A stretch of DNA of 64,000 bases. Source: a candidate division KSB1 bacterium (GTDB lineage: Bacteria > Zhuqueibacterota > Zhuqueibacteria > Zhuqueibacterales > Zhuqueibacteraceae). Below, in pieces: positions 53,343 to 62,591 of the stretch (within the stretch, counting starts at the first letter, position 1; every line of letters starts with the position of its first letter). Below the pieces are notes generated by a model. That model was not told where the DNA came from. It worked only from the letters and a program-made list of their open reading frames with translations, and did no database searches. Location of the stretch: positions 186,001 through 250,000 of the forward strand of contig JAPDPX010000001.1 in the NCBI GenBank assembly GCA_034506255.1. Direction: 5' to 3'. Both the position numbers and the translations under genes were made by a program.

Positions 53343-54368
53343 ATGACCCTCGAGCAGAAATACCGCTATCTTTTTGGCCCGGTGCGTTCCCGGCGCCTGG
53401 GCCTCTCGCTTGGTATCGATATCGTGCCGGGCAAGACTTGCACGTTCAACTGCGTTTATTGCCAGCTCGGCCGGACCACGCAGCAAACCGTGCAGCGGGA
53501 GGAATATGTGCCGGCCAATGAGGTGCTGACCGAGCTGGCGGATTTTCTGCAACATGACGGCCGCGCCGATTATCTGACTTTTTCCGGTTCGGGCGAGCCG
53601 ACGCTGCATCGCAGGCTCGGCGAGATGATCGGGCGCGCCAAGCGCCTGAGCAGCATTCCGGTGGCCGTGCTCACCTGCAGCGCGCTGATGTACGATGCGC
53701 AAGTGCGGCAGGAGCTGGCACAGGCGGATGTGGTTTTGCCCTCGCTCGATGCCGCCTCGCCCCGCACGTTTTATGCGATCAACCGGCCGCATGGCCGTTT
53801 GTATCTCGCGGAGATCATTCACGGCCTGCGCCAGTTTCGCGCGGAATATTCCGGCAAAATCTGGCTGGAGATCATGCTGGTCAAGGGCGTCAATGATGGT
53901 GCCGAGGAGATCGCGCTGCTGCGCCGCGCCATCGCCGAGATCCGGCCGGACAAGGTGCATCTCAACACCGTGGTGCGGCCGCCAGCGGAGGACGAGGCCC
54001 AGCCACTCTCCGAGGAGGAATTGCGTGCGGTGCAGGCCATGATCGGCCCGCCGGCCGAAGTGATGGCGGAGCGCCCGACCGCACCGCGCACCTCACTCGA
54101 CAACCACCTGATCTCCGAGGCGGTCAATCTCATTGCCCGCCATCCCATGACGCTTGAGGAAATTGCCCACTACATGAATTGCAAGCCGGAGATCATTGCG
54201 TTGATGCTGAAGGGATTGACCGAGACCGGTGAGGTGGAGGCGCGCACCCATCGCGGTCGGGTGTTTTATATCGCGCTCACGGCGGAGAAGGCCCGCTCCC
54301 GGCGTATGCCCGCCGGCGGGGCGAAACTGGCCGGCGAAAATCTCGGGTCCCAATTACACCAGGGGTGA
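53343..54368 (+). CDS. Radical SAM protein (COG0731-type Fe-S oxidoreductase)
   Basis: The 341-residue protein has the radical SAM motif CxxxCxxC at TCTFNCVYC (Cys33, Cys37, Cys40), SGSGEPTLHRRLGEMI and a TIM-barrel core to about residue 235. A C-terminal winged-helix-like segment (LEEIAHYMNCKPEIIALMLKGLTETGEVEARTHRG) follows. COG0731 relatives include tRNA-modifying enzymes, but many small members are of unknown role; the substrate cannot be read. Its stop lies six bases before the tryptophanase start codon. Confidence 0.85.
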   Translation: MTLEQKYRYLFGPVRSRRLGLSLGIDIVPGKTCTFNCVYCQLGRTTQQTVQREEYVPANEVLTELADFLQHDGRADYLTFSGSGEPTLHRRLGEMIGRAKRLSSIPVAVLTCSALMYDAQVRQELAQADVVLPSLDAASPRTFYAINRPHGRLYLAEIIHGLRQFRAEYSGKIWLEIMLVKGVNDGAEEIALLRRAIAEIRPDKVHLNTVVRPPAEDEAQPLSEEELRAVQAMIGPPAEVMAERPTAPRTSLDNHLISEAVNLIARHPMTLEEIAHYMNCKPEIIALMLKGLTETGEVEARTHRGRVFYIALTAEKARSRRMPAGGAKLAGENLGSQLHQG

Positions 54369-54373
54369 CTGCC

Positions 54374-55747
54374 ATGCGAACCATTATCGAGCCTTTTCGC
54401 ATCAAAATGACCGAGCCGATTCACCTGCCGTCACCTGAGGAGCGCGTGGCGAAACTGGCGGCGGCGCACTACAACGTTTTCCTGTTGGATGCCGCGGATT
54501 GCCCCATCGACCTGCTGACCGACAGCGGCACCGGCGCCATGTCCACTGAGCAATGGGCCGCCTTGATGCTGGGTGATGAAAGCTATGCCGGCAGCAAATC
54601 GTGGAAACGATTCGAGGTCACCGTCCGGCAGATCACCGGCATGAAGCATGTGTTTCCCACACACCAGGGCCGCGCGGCGGAGGGCATTCTGGCGCAAACC
54701 CGTCTCAAGCCCGGTGACCTCGTTCCCAACAACAGCCATTTCGACACCACCCGCGCCAATATCGAATTCGTGCAGGCGCAGGCGGTGGATTTGCCCTGCC
54801 CGGAGGGCCTCGACATTACCCTGGAAGCGCCCTTCAAAGGCGATATGGATTTGGCCCGGCTGGAGCAATTTCTCGAGCAGTACGGCCGTGAAAAAATTCC
54901 CTTCTGCATGATCACGGTGACCAACAACACCGGCGGCGGCCAGCCGGTGTCGCTCGCCAACATTCGTGCGGTGAAACGGCTGCTGCAAAAACACGGCGTG
55001 CCGCTGGTGATCGATGCCTGCCGTTTCGCGGAGAATGCCTACTTCATCCACGAACGCGAGCCGGGCTATCGCGGCAAGAGCCTGCTGGAAATCGCCCGGG
55101 AGATGTTCTCTTATGCCGATGCCGCCACCATGAGCGCCAAAAAAGACGGCCTCGCCAACATTGGCGGCTTTCTGGCCTGCCAGGATGATCAATGGGCCGA
55201 GGATTTCCGCAACGCCCTGATCCTGCGCGAAGGGTTTCCAACCTACGGCGGCCTTGCCGGCCGGGATTTGGAAGTGATCGCGGTGGGCCTGATGGAGGCA
55301 CTCGATTATGACTATCAAGTCTACCGGCATGCCACGGTTGAATACCTCGGCCGGCGCTTGCAAAAGCTCGGCATTCCCCATGTGCGTCCGGTTGGCGGCC
55401 ACGCGGTCTTCCTTGATGCCAAAGCCATGCTGCCGCACATCCCACCGCTGCAATATCCCGGCATCGGTCTGGTGAATGCGTTGTATCTCGAAGGCGGGGT
55501 GCGCGGGGTGGAGATCGGCAGCGTGATGTTCGGCCGCTTCGACAAGTCCGGACGCGAGCTGCCGGCACCGCTGGAACTGGTGCGCCTTGCCTTTCCACGC
55601 CGCGTTTATACACAAAGCCATTTTGATTACGTCATCGAAGTGCTGGAATCGGTCTGGGGGCAGCGCGACAAGATACCGGGCTATCGCATCACCTATCAGC
55701 CCCGCTTCCTCCGGCATTTTACCTGCCATTTTGAACCACTTGCCTGA
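54374..55747 (+). CDS. tnaA: Tryptophanase (beta-eliminating lyase)
   Basis: This 457-residue PLP enzyme cleaves tryptophan to indole, pyruvate and ammonia. It has TDSGTGAMS, the HQGRAAEGIL block, VIDACRFAENAYFI and the PLP-lysine motif TMSAKKDGLANIGG. The C-terminal YTQSHFDYVIEVLES and FLRHFTCHFE resemble tryptophanase more than tyrosine phenol-lyase (which tends to have YTYAHMD and LRFFTARF), but phenol-lyase activity remains an alternative. ATG 54374 has AGGGG eight bases upstream; GTG 54365 would overlap the radical SAM gene. Confidence 0.87.
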   Translation: MRTIIEPFRIKMTEPIHLPSPEERVAKLAAAHYNVFLLDAADCPIDLLTDSGTGAMSTEQWAALMLGDESYAGSKSWKRFEVTVRQITGMKHVFPTHQGRAAEGILAQTRLKPGDLVPNNSHFDTTRANIEFVQAQAVDLPCPEGLDITLEAPFKGDMDLARLEQFLEQYGREKIPFCMITVTNNTGGGQPVSLANIRAVKRLLQKHGVPLVIDACRFAENAYFIHEREPGYRGKSLLEIAREMFSYADAATMSAKKDGLANIGGFLACQDDQWAEDFRNALILREGFPTYGGLAGRDLEVIAVGLMEALDYDYQVYRHATVEYLGRRLQKLGIPHVRPVGGHAVFLDAKAMLPHIPPLQYPGIGLVNALYLEGGVRGVEIGSVMFGRFDKSGRELPAPLELVRLAFPRRVYTQSHFDYVIEVLESVWGQRDKIPGYRITYQPRFLRHFTCHFEPLA

Positions 55748-56236
55748 AGCTCACGGCGGCGGGCACGCCCGCCCCTTTGTTTTTGATGCCCCGCCTCGCT
55801 GCGGCCAACCCCGCTTGCGAGAATGCCCGGTGCACTGCCAGACAGAGCGTGCTGCCGGGATGGCTTGCATTTGCAACATTGCAAAAGCTCTGCGCGTGAT
55901 TCCCAATTTCGGAAATCATCACTGGGTGCCTGCAGCTTAAGTGCAAATAAAACAGCAAAACAAAAGCAAGGCTGCCAGGCATGTTCCTTGCCTTGAAAAA
56001 TTAACTGGAGCGTGTCCTGTGAGCATGTTGCTCGGAAAACGTTCCACACTCGGTTGGGTCGAGGTTTCCAACACACCGGGTGTTGTGAAAACTCCCGGAG
56101 ATCATGCAAAGCCAGGCCATGGCAGATCCAGCCGTTGAAAAGTCAGTGATCTCGGACGGAGACCAAAGAGGAGTCAAACCTTTGTGCAAGAACGTCCACA
56201 TCAGCGCGGATCACTCACTCATCCCAGGGAAAGATT
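55748..56236. other. Intergenic region upstream of the HybA/HybB module
   Basis: I see no gene in these 489 bases. The segment 55880-55990 is AT-rich for this window and may be the promoter region. A half copy of the dispersed repeat lies at 56042-56075, and a hairpin CAACAC-ACCGG-GTGTTG follows it. Confidence 0.5.
56042..56075 (-). repeat. Dispersed hairpin repeat, half copy D (inverted)
   Basis: On the minus strand it reads GTTGGAAACCTCGACCCAAC then CGAGTGTGGAAC, matching the right module of copies A-C (GGAAA-CC-CG-C-CA-CG-G-GAAC). The left module is absent or unrecognisable. Confidence 0.45.
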
Positions 56237-56998
56237 ATGGCGCGCAAGGCAATGTTGATTGATATCACCCGCTGTATCGGGTGTGGCCTGTGCCGCGATG
56301 CCTGCAAGGAACAAAACGGGCTGCCCGCCGGCGAAGAAACCAAACTCAACGCCAATGCCTACACCGTGGTGCAGGATTACGGCCATGATGTCTACGTGCG
56401 GCGGCTGTGCATGCATTGTGAGGTGCCGACCTGTGTCTCGGTGTGCCCGGTGGGTGCCTTCACCAAGACGGCGGACGGCCCGGTGCTGTATGAGGAGTCC
56501 AAGTGCATCGGCTGTCGCTACTGCATGCAGGCGTGCCCCTATCAAGTGCCCACTTACACCTGGGATCAAACAGAGCCGCGCGTGCGCAAGTGCATCTTCT
56601 GCCATTCGCGGCTGGCGCAGGGGCTGCCGACAGCCTGTGCCGAGGCCTGCCCGACCGGCGCCACCATCTTCGGTGATCGGGAAGAGTTGATCGCGGAAGC
56701 ACAGCGCCGTCTGCGCGAGGAGCCGGAGAAATACGTCGATCACATTTATGGCCTCACCGAGGCCGGCGGCAGTTCGGTTTTCTTTCTCTCGGCCATTCCA
56801 TTCGAGCAACTGGGTTTCCCGGGCAATTTGCCGAAACATCCCCTGCCCCTGCTGACCTGGAACGCGCTCTCGAAGATTCCGGACATCGTGGCGGTGGGTG
56901 GCACTGCGCTTTATGGCTTGTGGTGGATCATCAACCGCCGCGATGAAGTGGGCAGGCTGCACGCGAAGTTGAAGGAGATGGAGGACAGAAAAGAATAA
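56237..56998 (+). CDS. HybA/DmsB-like four-cluster iron-sulfur protein with C-terminal membrane helix
   Basis: The 253 residues contain four ferredoxin-type [4Fe-4S] sites (CIGCGLCRDAC, CMHCEVPTCVSVCP, CIGCRYCMQACP, CIFCHSR ... CAEACP), the layout of HybA/DmsB/PhsB electron-transfer subunits. A hydrophobic helix near 219-238 (PDIVAVGGTALYGLWWII) anchors it. No Tat signal is present, unlike HybA, so it should face the cytoplasm. It is the first gene of a module and its partner is the HybB-like gene next to it; a catalytic molybdo- or Ni-subunit is not encoded nearby. Confidence 0.88.
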   Translation: MARKAMLIDITRCIGCGLCRDACKEQNGLPAGEETKLNANAYTVVQDYGHDVYVRRLCMHCEVPTCVSVCPVGAFTKTADGPVLYEESKCIGCRYCMQACPYQVPTYTWDQTEPRVRKCIFCHSRLAQGLPTACAEACPTGATIFGDREELIAEAQRRLREEPEKYVDHIYGLTEAGGSSVFFLSAIPFEQLGFPGNLPKHPLPLLTWNALSKIPDIVAVGGTALYGLWWIINRRDEVGRLHAKLKEMEDRKE

Positions 56999-57175
56999 CC
57001 GCAGAGGCAATTCGCCGGCGGGCCGGCAAGAAGGAAAGATCCGGTGCGGGAGAGAGGATCCGTCCCGGTTGTTCGCGGGTCGCGGCAGGATGTCTTTGTA
57101 AGCAAATCCCGTATTCAAATCCCACGGCATGATTCGTGATTCCGCATCTTGCTGATCGAAGGAAGCATGCTCGTT

Positions 57176-58342
57176 ATGAAAAAGCTGCTTGGACAGTTGA
57201 CTTTCTGGCGCGCCGTACTCGTCATGCTGCTCGGCCTGGGGCTTTATGCCACTTACGTGCGCTTCACGCAAGGCCTGGGCGCGGCCACCAATCTCAGTGA
57301 CCAGTTCCCCTGGGGCTTGTGGATCGGTTTCGACATTCTTTGCGGGGTGGGGCTGGCGGCAGGCGGCTTCACCCTGTGTGCCATCGTTTACATCTTCAAC
57401 ATCCAGGCCTATAAGGCCGTCATTCGCCCGGCGGTGTTGACCGCGTTTCTGGGCTACCTGCTCGTGATCTTCGCGCTGCTTTACGATCTCGGCCGGCCCG
57501 AGCGCATCTGGCATGCGATTGTCATGTGGAATCCGAGTTCAGTGATGTTCGAGGTTGCCTGGTGCGTGATGCTCTACACCACCGTGCTGGCGCTGGAGTT
57601 CAGCCCGATCCTTTTCGAAAAGCTGGGCTGGGAGCGGCCGCTGCGCATCGTGCGCGCCATCACCGTGCCGCTGGTCATCGTCGGTGTGCTGCTCTCCACC
57701 CTGCATCAATCCTCCCTCGGCTCGCTCTATTTGATCGTGCCGGAGAAACTGCATCCGCTGTGGTACTCTTCGCTGCTGCCGGTGTTCTTCTTCGTCTCGG
57801 CCATCGGCGCGGGTTGCGCGATGGTGATCTTCGAGTCGTTCATGAGCAGCCGCGCCTTCAAGCGCGAGATCGAGATGCCGCAGCTGGCACAGCTCGGGCG
57901 GGTGTTGGTGGTGATCCTGATGATCTACACCGTCATGAAGCTGCAGGATCTGGCCGACCGCCGTGCCTGGGTTCACGTTGTCACGCCCACGCTGGAGGCG
58001 ATGCTGTACTGGGCGGAGATGGGGCTGGGCGTGCTGCTGCCGATGATTCTGCTGGCGCGGCCGCACGTGCGGCGGCATCCCACCGGCTTGTTTTGCTCGG
58101 CGCTGCTGGTGGTGCTCGGTTTCGTCCTGAATCGCATGAACGTGAGCATCACCGGCATGGAGGCCTGGGCGCGGGCCGGTTATTTTCCCTCCTGGATGGA
58201 GATTGCCGTGACGATGATGATCGTCGCGCTGGGCATCACCGCTTTTGCCCTGGCGGCGCGCCATCTGCCGGTGTTTTCCCCGACGGCGCGGGAGGAAAAA
58301 ACGACAATGACGGAAAGCCCGCACCTGGCATGGGCGGAATGA
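57176..58342 (+). CDS. HybB/NrfD-like quinone-interacting membrane subunit
   Basis: The 388-residue protein has about ten helices and matches HybB/NrfD-family menaquinone subunits: [22 protein letters not shown] near the N-terminus, [32 protein letters not shown], and [14 protein letters not shown]. It should exchange electrons between menaquinone and the HybA-like protein. Starts at TTG 57149, ATG 57167 and ATG 57176 are all open; 57176 is favoured because GGAAG lies ten bases upstream. The gap from the previous gene is 177 bases. Confidence 0.88.
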   Translation: MKKLLGQLTFWRAVLVMLLGLGLYATYVRFTQGLGAATNLSDQFPWGLWIGFDILCGVGLAAGGFTLCAIVYIFNIQAYKAVIRPAVLTAFLGYLLVIFALLYDLGRPERIWHAIVMWNPSSVMFEVAWCVMLYTTVLALEFSPILFEKLGWERPLRIVRAITVPLVIVGVLLSTLHQSSLGSLYLIVPEKLHPLWYSSLLPVFFFVSAIGAGCAMVIFESFMSSRAFKREIEMPQLAQLGRVLVVILMIYTVMKLQDLADRRAWVHVVTPTLEAMLYWAEMGLGVLLPMILLARPHVRRHPTGLFCSALLVVLGFVLNRMNVSITGMEAWARAGYFPSWMEIAVTMMIVALGITAFALAARHLPVFSPTAREEKTTMTESPHLAWAE

Positions 58343-58370
58343 CACTTTGCATCGTGAAAGGAGAAGTCTC

Positions 58371-58718
58371 ATGGCATTGATGATCACTGCCGAGTGCATC
58401 AACTGCGGCGCCTGCGAGCCGGAATGCCCGAACACGGCGATTTATGCCGGCGGCACGCCCTGGTCGTTTGCCGAGGGCACGGCGCTCACCGGGCAGATCG
58501 AATACAAGGGCGCAATGGTGGAAGCGACGCGCAAACTCGACCCCCTGTCCGACGATCTCTATTTCATCGTGCCGGAAAAATGCACGGAATGCGAAGGCTT
58601 CCATGACGAGCCGCAATGCGCTTCCGTTTGCCCGGTGGATTGCTGCGTGAAGGATCCCGATCATGAGGAGAGCAAGGAGATGTTGCTGGCCAAAAAAATG
58701 AAGCTGCATGGCAATTGA
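58371..58718 (+). CDS. Dicluster ferredoxin (YfhL-like)
   Basis: The 115-residue protein has [13 protein letters not shown] at the N-terminus and [22 protein letters not shown], giving two [4Fe-4S] sites; the 60-residue insert between them and the extra Cys before the end (VDCC) are typical of YfhL-type ferredoxins. A strong AAAGGAGAAG precedes ATG 58371. It is the soluble carrier most likely to feed or drain the HybA/HybB pair. Confidence 0.88.
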   Translation: MALMITAECINCGACEPECPNTAIYAGGTPWSFAEGTALTGQIEYKGAMVEATRKLDPLSDDLYFIVPEKCTECEGFHDEPQCASVCPVDCCVKDPDHEESKEMLLAKKMKLHGN

Positions 58719-58912
58719 GGCCGGCTTGTTTGAAAGCGTCCGCACCGCGCGCCGGCGGATGCGGGCCGCCATTCCTGCGGTAACGCGCCACCTCCCCGGC
58801 CGCGCAACCTTTGTCCCCGCCCGTCTGTGGTGCAGGGCCTGACAGCGGCCATCGCTCACAGCAGACCGGCGCGAGGAGGCGCGCTGTTCCCGCGCCAATC
58901 TGCGAGGTGCTT

Positions 58913-59284
58913 ATGGCCGAACTCCTGCAAGAATATGCCGACGCCATCCGCAGCCGGGTGTGCAGTGTCTGCCTGGATGCGGTGATGCAGCGTGACCTTT
59001 TTGTGCGCTGTGGGCTGCCCGCCGACCGCCGCTGCCCGGTGGATCTCTATCTGCCCCGCGTGATCGAGGTGGTCGAATCCGTTGATAGCTGGCTCTTGGA
59101 AGATTACGTTCACGCTTTGCGCGAGCGTGTGTGCGCGGTGTGTGCCAACGCCGGAGGCGGCACTTGTGTGTTGCGGCTGCAGGCCGATTGCGCCCTGGAT
59201 CGCTACCTCGCGCTGGTGATCGAGGCCATCGACGAAGTCAAAACCCGCCGGCAGGCACAGGAAGAAACCGCCGGCATCCCCTGA
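58913..59284 (+). CDS. Cysteine-rich protein with internal duplication, unknown function
   Basis: The 123 residues contain two similar halves: RSRVCSVCLDAV ... VRCGLPADRRCPVDLYLPRVIEVVESVD and RERVCAVCANAG ... CVLRLQADCALDRYLALVIEAIDEV. Each has a CxxC pair and further cysteines before a helical VIEV/IEAIDEV tail, consistent with a metal or cluster site in each half. GAGGTG precedes ATG 58913. It ends 12 bases before the histidine kinase. No named family recognised. Confidence 0.7.
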   Translation: MAELLQEYADAIRSRVCSVCLDAVMQRDLFVRCGLPADRRCPVDLYLPRVIEVVESVDSWLLEDYVHALRERVCAVCANAGGGTCVLRLQADCALDRYLALVIEAIDEVKTRRQAQEETAGIP

Positions 59285-59296
59285 TGACAAAGCGCC

Positions 59297-60862
59297 ATGA
59301 TCACACGCGTCAGCAACAAATTGATCCTGGCGGTGGCCGGTGTCGCCATTGCCATCATCAGCATTTTTTCCTACCTGCTGCTGCAGGCGCATGAACGCCA
59401 GCTCGTGGCCGAGCTGGAGCGCAGCGCGCACCAGCTCAGCGAAACCGTGAAAAGCAGTACGCGCTACGACATGCTGTTGAACCAGCGCGAATCGGTGCAT
59501 CGCATCATCAACACCATCGGGCAGCAGGAGGGCATCGAGAAGGTCCGCATCTTCAACAAGGACGGCGTGATCATCTACTCCACCGATTCCCTGGAAAGCG
59601 GCCGGATGGTCGACAAAAAAACCGAGGCCTGTTACCGCTGCCACCTGGCGGACCAGCCGCTCGAACGGCTGCCGATTTCCGAGCGCACGCGCGTGTTCCA
59701 ATCCGCCGGCCGGGGTGCGACGCTGGGCATCATCAATCCGATTTACAACGAAGCGAGCTGCTGGCAGGCGGACTGCCATGCGCACAGCGAGACGCAGAAG
59801 GTGCTGGGCGTGCTCGACATTACCATGTCGCTGGCCGAAGTCGAAGCCGGCCTGCGCGCCAGCAAGATGCGGCTGCTGCTTTTTGCCGTTGTGGCGATCA
59901 CCGCGGTGAGCCTGATCATTTATCTGCTGGTGAACCGCATCGTGCTCCAGCCGGTGAATGAAATCGTGGCGGCCACCAAACACGTTGCCGCCGGCGACTT
60001 GAACTACACCATAGCACTCGACAAGCCGGATGAGATCGGCCTGCTCGCCAAATCGTTCAATGACATGACGCGCCGGCTGGCGGAAACCCAGCGCCAGCTC
60101 TATCAATCCGACAAGCTGGCGTCGGTGGGGCGCTTGGCGGCGGGGGTGGCGCATGAGATCAACAACCCGCTCACCGGCGTGCTGACCTACAGCACCTTTC
60201 TGCTCAAGCGCGCCGACACCCATCCCGAAATCAAAGAAGACCTCGAAGTGATCGTGCGCGAGACCATGCGCTGCCGCGAGATCGTCCGGGGGCTGCTGGA
60301 TTTTGCCCGCCAGTCGCGGCCGGAAAAGCGCGCGAGCGACATCAATGAAGTCGTGAAACGTTCGGTGCGCATTCTGCAAAACCAGTTTGCCCGCCATCAC
60401 GTCCGGGTCGAACCGCATCTCGATGACAGCCTGCCGCTGGTGTCGATGGATGTGGATCAGATTCAGCAGGTGCTGGTGAACCTGCTGCTCAATGCCAATG
60501 ATGCCATGGCGGAAAAAGGCGGCACGCTCACGATCATCACTTCCCGGGCCACGCTCGCGGATCAGCCCGCGGCGCCGGATGCGCAGCAGTACGTGCAAAT
60601 TCAGGTGAGCGACACCGGCTGCGGCATCCCGCCGGAACATTTGCAGAAAATCTTTGAACCCTTCTTTTCCACCAAGGGGCAGAAAGGCAACGGCCTGGGG
60701 CTGGCCATCGTGTGGGGCATCGTCGAGAAGCATAACGGCCGGATCACCGTGCAGAGTGAAGTCGGCAAGGGCACGACCTTCACAGTTTTCCTGCCGCTGC
60801 AGAATAAAGTCGATGCAAAACCCCGGTATGACGTGGCGCTGCCGGCAGCGTCGCCCGTGTGA
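59297..60862 (+). CDS. Membrane histidine kinase with haem-c-like motifs in its sensor domain
   Basis: The 521 residues have two membrane helices (~8-30 and ~192-215) flanking an extracytoplasmic domain with CYRCH (Cys112, Cys115, His116) and CWQADCH (Cys155, Cys160, His161), the CX2CH and CX4CH forms used to attach haem c. A HAMP domain (~215-265), HisKA with His286 in GVAHEINNPL, and a HATPase domain (DTGCGIPPE, GNGLGLAIVWGI) follow. It probably reads redox state or a haem ligand in the periplasm. The likely output is the receiver protein directly downstream (45 bases away). Confidence 0.88.
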   Translation: MITRVSNKLILAVAGVAIAIISIFSYLLLQAHERQLVAELERSAHQLSETVKSSTRYDMLLNQRESVHRIINTIGQQEGIEKVRIFNKDGVIIYSTDSLESGRMVDKKTEACYRCHLADQPLERLPISERTRVFQSAGRGATLGIINPIYNEASCWQADCHAHSETQKVLGVLDITMSLAEVEAGLRASKMRLLLFAVVAITAVSLIIYLLVNRIVLQPVNEIVAATKHVAAGDLNYTIALDKPDEIGLLAKSFNDMTRRLAETQRQLYQSDKLASVGRLAAGVAHEINNPLTGVLTYSTFLLKRADTHPEIKEDLEVIVRETMRCREIVRGLLDFARQSRPEKRASDINEVVKRSVRILQNQFARHHVRVEPHLDDSLPLVSMDVDQIQQVLVNLLLNANDAMAEKGGTLTIITSRATLADQPAAPDAQQYVQIQVSDTGCGIPPEHLQKIFEPFFSTKGQKGNGLGLAIVWGIVEKHNGRITVQSEVGKGTTFTVFLPLQNKVDAKPRYDVALPAASPV

Positions 60863-60907
60863 GGGAACCACCTGCGCCCCGCTGGCCGTGCCCGAAAGGA
60901 GGTTGGA

Positions 60908-62059
60908 ATGGTTGCCATTTTAGTCGTGGCGATGATCCTCGCGTTCATCGTCATTGACGTTTTGGTTCGCATGATCGCCCGCCGTCTGCAGGAGGCGAAA
61001 GCGCGCAAGGAGCGGCTCGCCGCCCTGGATATCGGCCTGCGTCTCGATTTTACCCACGAAGCCAAAACGCTCCGCCGCGTGGATGTTCCCCACCCGCTGG
61101 CCCGCATTCTCGCCGTGGATGATGAACCGGTGGTGCTGGACAGTTTTCGCAAAATTCTGGTGGTCGCCGGCTACGCGGTCGACACGGTGGAAAGCGGACG
61201 CGAGGCGCTCGGCCTGGTGCAAAAGTACAAGTATGATTTCGTTTTCACCGATTTGAAAATGCCGGAAATGGACGGCCTGGATGTGGTGAAAGGCGTCAAA
61301 CATTTCAGCCCGGAAACCGACGTGGTGGTCATCACCGGCTATGCCACCATCGAATCCGCGGTGAATGCCATGAAGTTCGGCGCGCTGGATTACGTGCAGA
61401 AACCCTTCACTGAAGACGAGCTGGTCGAATTCACCAGGAAATGCCTGATTCGCCGGCAGGACCGTTTGGAAAAGCAAATCAAGCCGGTGGTGCACGTGGT
61501 GACCACCGGGCGGCCGCCCGAGCACGAATTTCTGCTGCCCGGCGGGGTGTTCATCTCCGAAGGCCACGTGTGGGCCAATGTCACCGTGCCCGGACTGGTG
61601 CGCGTCGGCATGGACGACTTCGTGCGCAAGATGATCGGCCGCATCGATGCCATTGAACTGCCCGCCAAAGGCCGGCGCGTCAAAAAGGGCGAACCGTTGT
61701 TTTACGTGCAGCAGGGCGGGCGCAGGGCGGCGTTCAAAGCACCGATTTCCGGGACAGTGCATCTGGTCAATACCGAGCTGGCGCAAAACCTGAGCTGGCT
61801 GGAAAAGCAACCCTATGAAAAGGGCTGGATCTGCTCGATCAAACCCGACCAGCTTTCCGCTGAAATCGAACAGTTGCGCATCGGCGAGAAGGCCGCGGCC
61901 TGGTATCAACAGGAAATCAAACGGGTGCGCGAGCTGCTCATGCCCGCCGGCGGCAACGGTCATCCTGCCATCCTGCCGGAAATGGCGCGGCTGGTCGAAG
62001 GGCAGCTTGAAGAGACTGATGACAACACCTGGAAGAAATTTGCCGAATCGTTCCTGTAA
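60908..62059 (+). CDS. Membrane-anchored receiver domain fused to a GcvH-like domain lacking the lipoyl lysine
   Basis: The 383 residues start with a membrane helix (ILVVAMILAFIVIDVLV), then a receiver domain (~66-185; acidic pair Asp71/72, phospho-acceptor Asp115 in FTDLKMPE, Lys165 in QKPF). A GcvH-like biotinyl/lipoyl domain spans ~205-320 (HVWANVTVPGLVRVGMDDFV, KAPISGTVHLVN, PYEKGWICSIKP). The lysine that normally carries lipoate, seven residues before the AP of the PxSG motif, is Gly271 here. It cannot be lipoylated in the usual way. A near-perfect AAAGGAGG precedes ATG 60908. There is no DNA-binding domain. Confidence 0.87.
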   Translation: MVAILVVAMILAFIVIDVLVRMIARRLQEAKARKERLAALDIGLRLDFTHEAKTLRRVDVPHPLARILAVDDEPVVLDSFRKILVVAGYAVDTVESGREALGLVQKYKYDFVFTDLKMPEMDGLDVVKGVKHFSPETDVVVITGYATIESAVNAMKFGALDYVQKPFTEDELVEFTRKCLIRRQDRLEKQIKPVVHVVTTGRPPEHEFLLPGGVFISEGHVWANVTVPGLVRVGMDDFVRKMIGRIDAIELPAKGRRVKKGEPLFYVQQGGRRAAFKAPISGTVHLVNTELAQNLSWLEKQPYEKGWICSIKPDQLSAEIEQLRIGEKAAAWYQQEIKRVRELLMPAGGNGHPAILPEMARLVEGQLEETDDNTWKKFAESFL

Positions 62060-62176
62060 AAACCCGGCCGCGCGCTGATCTGACAGCGGTTGCCGTCGCG
62101 TTTTGAACTTTGCGCGGCTGCGTCCCTGTCGTCACGCAACCTGCCGCAGTGGTCTGTCGGAACGAAAGGATGAGAA

Positions 62177-62509
62177 ATGACACAACCGGTCGCGAATGCG
62201 ACGAAGGCGAAATTGACCGAGTTGGTGGCTTATCAGCCGGCGGCGGTGGTCAGCCGCACGCTTTTGGCGCGCAAGGCTGGCACGGTGACGTTGTTCGCGT
62301 TCGATGCCGGCCAGGGCTTGAGCGAACACACCGCGCCCTTCGACGCGCTGGTTCAGATTTTGGAGGGTGAAGCCGAAGTCATGATCAGCGGTGCCAGCCA
62401 GCGCCTGCAGGCCGGGGAGATGGTCATCATGCCGGCGCAACAGCCGCACGCGCTGCAGGCCGTCACGCCCTTTAAGATGCTGCTGACCATGATTCGTGAG
62501 CGCGCGTGA
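62177..62509 (+). CDS. Cupin-domain protein
   Basis: The 110-residue single-domain cupin has the two motifs LSEHTAPFDALVQILEGEAEVMISG and LQAGEMVIMPAQQPHALQA, with histidines that can bind a metal. Small cupins of this kind bind ligands or metals and are common in redox and stress clusters; no substrate can be read. GAAAGGATGAGAA precedes ATG 62177. Confidence 0.85.
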   Translation: MTQPVANATKAKLTELVAYQPAAVVSRTLLARKAGTVTLFAFDAGQGLSEHTAPFDALVQILEGEAEVMISGASQRLQAGEMVIMPAQQPHALQAVTPFKMLLTMIRERA

Positions 62510-62591
62510 AGCGATGCCCTGCGCGGGGTTGCGGCAGCGCGCTTTTGCCATACTGCCGGCAGGGCAAAAAGGACGACAGCGGGTGGAGTGC

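Noticed and set aside
51762..53960. Minus-strand open frame of ~732 codons
   Set aside because: Antisense to malic enzyme and radical SAM genes, both strongly supported.
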